From 2-01-FULL-41-14 sp046317875 (lineage in GTDB: Bacteria > Pseudomonadota > Alphaproteobacteria > UBA7879 > UBA5542), in NCBI GenBank assembly GCA_046317875.1, contig JBKCVN010000035.1, positions 1 through 35,934 of the forward strand: 35,934 bases of DNA, given 5' to 3'. The stretch's first letter is position 1; each line of letters opens with the position of its first letter. Shown in pieces: positions 33,916 through 35,934 of this stretch. The notes under the pieces were generated by a model. It was given only the letters and a program-made list of their open reading frames with translations, did not search any database and was not told the origin of the DNA. The translations under genes and the position numbers were made by a program.

Positions 33916-35478
33916 CTATATCACCCGTTTTAATTTGCCATTACTCATTTCAAATACATCGGTGGCTACTTGCTCCACAAAACTCCGGTCATGTGATACA
34001 AACAGCACGCTACCTGGGTAATGACGCAACATTTCAGCCAACACTTCTTTGCTCATCATATCCAGATGGTTGGTGGGCTCATCCATCAGAATAAAATTAG
34101 GCAATCGCCCAAAAAGGCAAGTAAACACCAAGCGAGCCCTTTCTCCACCCGATAAAACCCTTGTCTTTTTCAGTAAGTCATTTCCCTTAAACAAAAAAGC
34201 GCCTAACAAAGCCCGCTGTTCTTGTTCGGTCAAGTTAGGGTTCTCGGCTTTCAGCGTGGCCAAAACGGTTTCCTGTGATTTAATTTTTTCCGCCGCTTCT
34301 TGGGTATAAAACTCTACCTGCAACTGGGTGCCCAAAGTAACCTGGCCCTTTAAAGGGGGGAGAAGTCCGGCCACCGTTTTCAGTAAAGTACTTTTTCCAA
34401 TACCATTCGCACCAATGATCCCAATCTTATCGCCCCGCACCAAATTAAAAGAAATATTCGAAAGCAAAGGATTTGTATACCCAATAGATACCTGATCCAT
34501 TTTTACAATTTCTTTCCCGCTTTTGGGATAGGAAAGCTTAGGCAGATGAAAGGCACTGGCTTCTTCTTCCACTGCGATACTGTTTAATGAGGATTCGATC
34601 TTTTCAATCATCTTCATTCGGCTTTGCGCTTGCGAGGCTTTAGACGCTTTCGCCCTAAACCGATCCACAAATTTTTGCATATGTTGTTTTTGATTTTCCA
34701 ATTTTCGGATGCTGGCTTCTTGGCCTGCTTTCAACAGCTCTTTCTGTTGTAGGAAGGCATCAAAGTTCCCCTTGTATTCCCGCAGCTGCCCTTTGTGTAA
34801 ATGCACCGTGATGGTAGCCAGGTTATTTAGAAATTCCCGGTCATGCGAAACAAACAACAATGTGCCCTTAAATCCCAGCAGATAATTTTCCACCCATTCA
34901 ATACTGGGTAAATCCAGATGGTTGGTGGGTTCGTCCAAGATAATCAAGTCAGGGTCTGCGATTAAGATTTTGCCTAACTCTAGGCGCATACGCCACCCGC
35001 CCGACAAGTCCTGAGGATTCTGCCTTAGGCTTTCCTCTTTAAATCCTAATCCCAATAAAATTTTCTCTGCCTTCCCTTCTAACTGATAACCGCCATTGGT
35101 TTCATACAGGTGCAAGGCCTTTTCATAGGCTTCAAAGGCTTCTTCTGAATATTCTTCACCCATCATCTGCAAATGTCTTTCCATGTTTTCTCGGCAGGCA
35201 AAAAGATCCTTATGCCCCGTCAGGCACTCCTCCAACAAAGTATCTTTCGGATGGGGATTATAGGATTGGGGTAAAAAGGCCAGACGAAAATTTTTGGGCG
35301 AGATCACATGCCCACTGTCGGCCTCTTCCAATCCCGTTAAAATATTTAACAAGGTTGTTTTACCCTGGCCATTGGCCCCAATCAGGGCAATGCGTTCTTT
35401 TTCAGGGAAATGGTATGTTACCTGGTGTAACACAGTTTGGTCGGCATAGTTTTTAGATATTTTTTCAATACGAATCAC
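33916..35478 (-). CDS. ABC-F family ATPase (translation factor type)
   Basis: A 520-residue cytosolic protein with two ABC ATPase domains and no membrane part. Domain 1 has GANGQGKTT, LSGGWRMRLELGK and LIILDEPTNHLD; domain 2 has GANGIGKST, LSGGERARL and FILMDEPTNHLD. Between them is the charged helical linker (about residues 230-300, LENQKQHMQKFVDRFRAKASKASQAQSR in two pieces) that in this family reaches the ribosomal P-site tRNA. Members such as EttA, Uup, YbiT and YheS rescue or tune stalled ribosomes; which subgroup this is cannot be fixed by eye. The frame opens at ATG 35514, but GTG 35478 follows AAGGA at seven bases and gives the family N-terminus (M)IRIEKISKNY. The gene has an elaborate leader. 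Confidence 0.92.
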   Translation of the reverse strand: MIRIEKISKNYADQTVLHQVTYHFPEKERIALIGANGQGKTTLLNILTGLEEADSGHVISPKNFRLAFLPQSYNPHPKDTLLEECLTGHKDLFACRENMERHLQMMGEEYSEEAFEAYEKALHLYETNGGYQLEGKAEKILLGLGFKEESLRQNPQDLSGGWRMRLELGKILIADPDLIILDEPTNHLDLPSIEWVENYLLGFKGTLLFVSHDREFLNNLATITVHLHKGQLREYKGNFDAFLQQKELLKAGQEASIRKLENQKQHMQKFVDRFRAKASKASQAQSRMKMIEKIESSLNSIAVEEEASAFHLPKLSYPKSGKEIVKMDQVSIGYTNPLLSNISFNLVRGDKIGIIGANGIGKSTLLKTVAGLLPPLKGQVTLGTQLQVEFYTQEAAEKIKSQETVLATLKAENPNLTEQEQRALLGAFLFKGNDLLKKTRVLSGGERARLVFTCLFGRLPNFILMDEPTNHLDMMSKEVLAEMLRHYPGSVLFVSHDRSFVEQVATDVFEMSNGKLKRVI

Positions 35479-35506
35479 AGTTTTTTCCTTAAACAGTAAA
35501 TAAAAA

Positions 35507-35598
35507 TCAGTCAAAAACCGCGCGAGGGAAAGCAGAAAGACAAAAGCGCGGCATACACAACAAGGGGTGCATGCCTAAGTTAGCCTGTAATGACAGGC
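35507..35598 (-). promoter_or_regulatory. Structured leader of the ABC-F gene
   Basis: Three inverted repeats are read in order on the minus strand: GCCTGT/ACAGGC with a four-base loop (35598-35583); GGCATGCAC/GTGTATGCC with an eight-base loop (35575-35550, nine positions with one G-T pair); and CCGCGC/GCGCGG with a 22-base loop (35551-35518) followed directly by TTTTTG. The second and third share two bases, so they compete, and the third looks like a terminator about 40 bases before the GTG start. The plausible reading is transcription attenuation, but it could also be an unrelated intergenic RNA or the end of a transcript from further right. Confidence 0.4.
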
Positions 35599-35679
35599 AA
35601 CTCCACTAGGGATACAAAACACATCATAATATTAAAGACCCTAACAAAATAAACAAAAAACCACAAATACATTTTTCAT
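35580..35679 (-). other. Two tiny open frames in the ABC-F leader
   Basis: The minus strand holds a 12-codon frame (35679-35641, MKNVFVVFCLFC, with AGG six bases before its ATG) and a 15-codon frame (35627-35580, MMCFVSLVELPVITG) that stops inside the first leader hairpin. Leader peptides paired with hairpins are typical of ribosome-sensing control of some ABC-F genes. Frames this short arise often by chance, so they are listed as candidates only. The rest of the 343-base gap (35479-35821) is AT-rich with a small TATGC/GCATA inverted repeat at 35746-35762 and a tandem TAAAAGTAA repeat at 35791-35809. Confidence 0.25.
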
Positions 35680-35821
35680 ACTTGCCTATTGTCGCATGGA
35701 TTTTTGATTCAAATTTCCTTGGAAAGGTGATGAATATCAACGACTTATGCTATTAACGCATACATTTTTTGACAAAAAAAATATATAATATAAAAGTAAA
35801 TAAAAGTAATAAACACTTCTT

Positions 35822-35934
35822 ATGAATTTTTTATTTCTTGTTTTTTACTTTTTATTTAATTTTTTTATTTCTTTTTCCGCATCTTTTTTGGAGGAAATAC
35901 TTGAAAAAGAAAACAAATCCCCCATCTCTAAATC
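35822..35934 (+). CDS. 5' end of a gene for a probable secreted protein (partial)
   Basis: An open frame from ATG 35822 runs off the window after 37 codons. It encodes a very Phe-rich hydrophobic leader (MNFLFLVFYFLFNFFISFSA) followed by a polar start FLEEILEKENKSPISK, which reads as a signal peptide with possible cleavage after FSA near residue 20. There is no good ribosome binding site; the upstream bases are nearly all A and T. A perfect TTGACA lies at 35769-35774, with TATAAA (35789-35794) or TAAAAG (35791-35796) as poor minus-10 candidates. Function cannot be assigned from this fragment. Confidence 0.5.
   Translation, partial: MNFLFLVFYFLFNFFISFSASFLEEILEKENKSPISK

Noticed and set aside
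35791..35809. Tandem TAAAAGTAA units as an iteron or CRISPR-like repeat
   Set aside because: Only two imperfect copies in very AT-rich DNA; no spacer structure.

Overview
The window reads as a stretch of ordinary chromosome from an alphaproteobacterium of moderate G+C content with some AT-rich intergenic regions. The evidence is gene order and protein character: dnaN-recF-gyrB; gpmI-envC-ctpA; YqeY-dnaG-rpoD; an SecB chaperone; an Atm1-type ABC exporter; and an RpoD with the long acidic N-terminal region. Several secreted proteins without clear relatives, a sparse regulator set and the transporter types make a host-associated lineage (Holosporales- or Rickettsiales-like) attractive, but this is inference. 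TGA is used as a stop in dnaN and elsewhere, so the standard code applies. I see no insertion sequence, prophage, CRISPR array, toxin-antitoxin pair or defence island.

Layout. 1-2369 (minus): secB followed one base later by an MsbA-like ABC exporter. 2451-12351 (minus): seven tightly packed genes running dnaN, recF, gyrB, a class A penicillin-binding protein, thymidine kinase, Atm1-type exporter and a family 9 glycosyltransferase; the junctions overlap or lie within 16 bases, so one transcript from a promoter near 12387-12414 is plausible. 12627-13805 (minus): an atypical DAACS-fold symporter. 14059-18413 (plus): gpmI, a degenerate EnvC-like factor, a CtpA-like protease and an atypical OmpR-type regulator, with stop/start overlaps or a 1-base gap. 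18622-22206 (plus): acetoacetyl-CoA synthetase, a zinc/iron-type cation diffusion facilitator and a DUF502 membrane protein. 22181-23464 (minus): an RlmD-like rRNA methyltransferase overlapping DUF502 tail to tail. 23639-25508: a secreted NlpC/P60-like protein converging on a small outer-membrane barrel, with a terminator buried in the barrel gene's last codons. 25639-31923 (plus): lytic transglycosylase, YqeY, primase and RpoD. 32051-33907 (plus): a secreted orphan, a CAT-anticodon tRNA and a membrane protein. 33916-35478 (minus): an ABC-F ATPase with a structured leader. The right edge cuts the start of a gene for another probable secreted protein.

Together the genes cover replication and nucleotide supply (dnaN, recF, gyrB, dnaG, tdk), transcription (rpoD), envelope growth and division (penicillin-binding protein, EnvC, CtpA, lytic transglycosylase, glycosyltransferase, exporters), and export (secB). 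I do not find a convincing new multi-gene system. The best leads are the divergent secreted cysteine-peptidase-like protein, the symporter with altered substrate and ion residues, the receiver-degenerate regulator in the cell-wall operon, and two hairpin-rich leaders (before gpmI and before the ABC-F gene).
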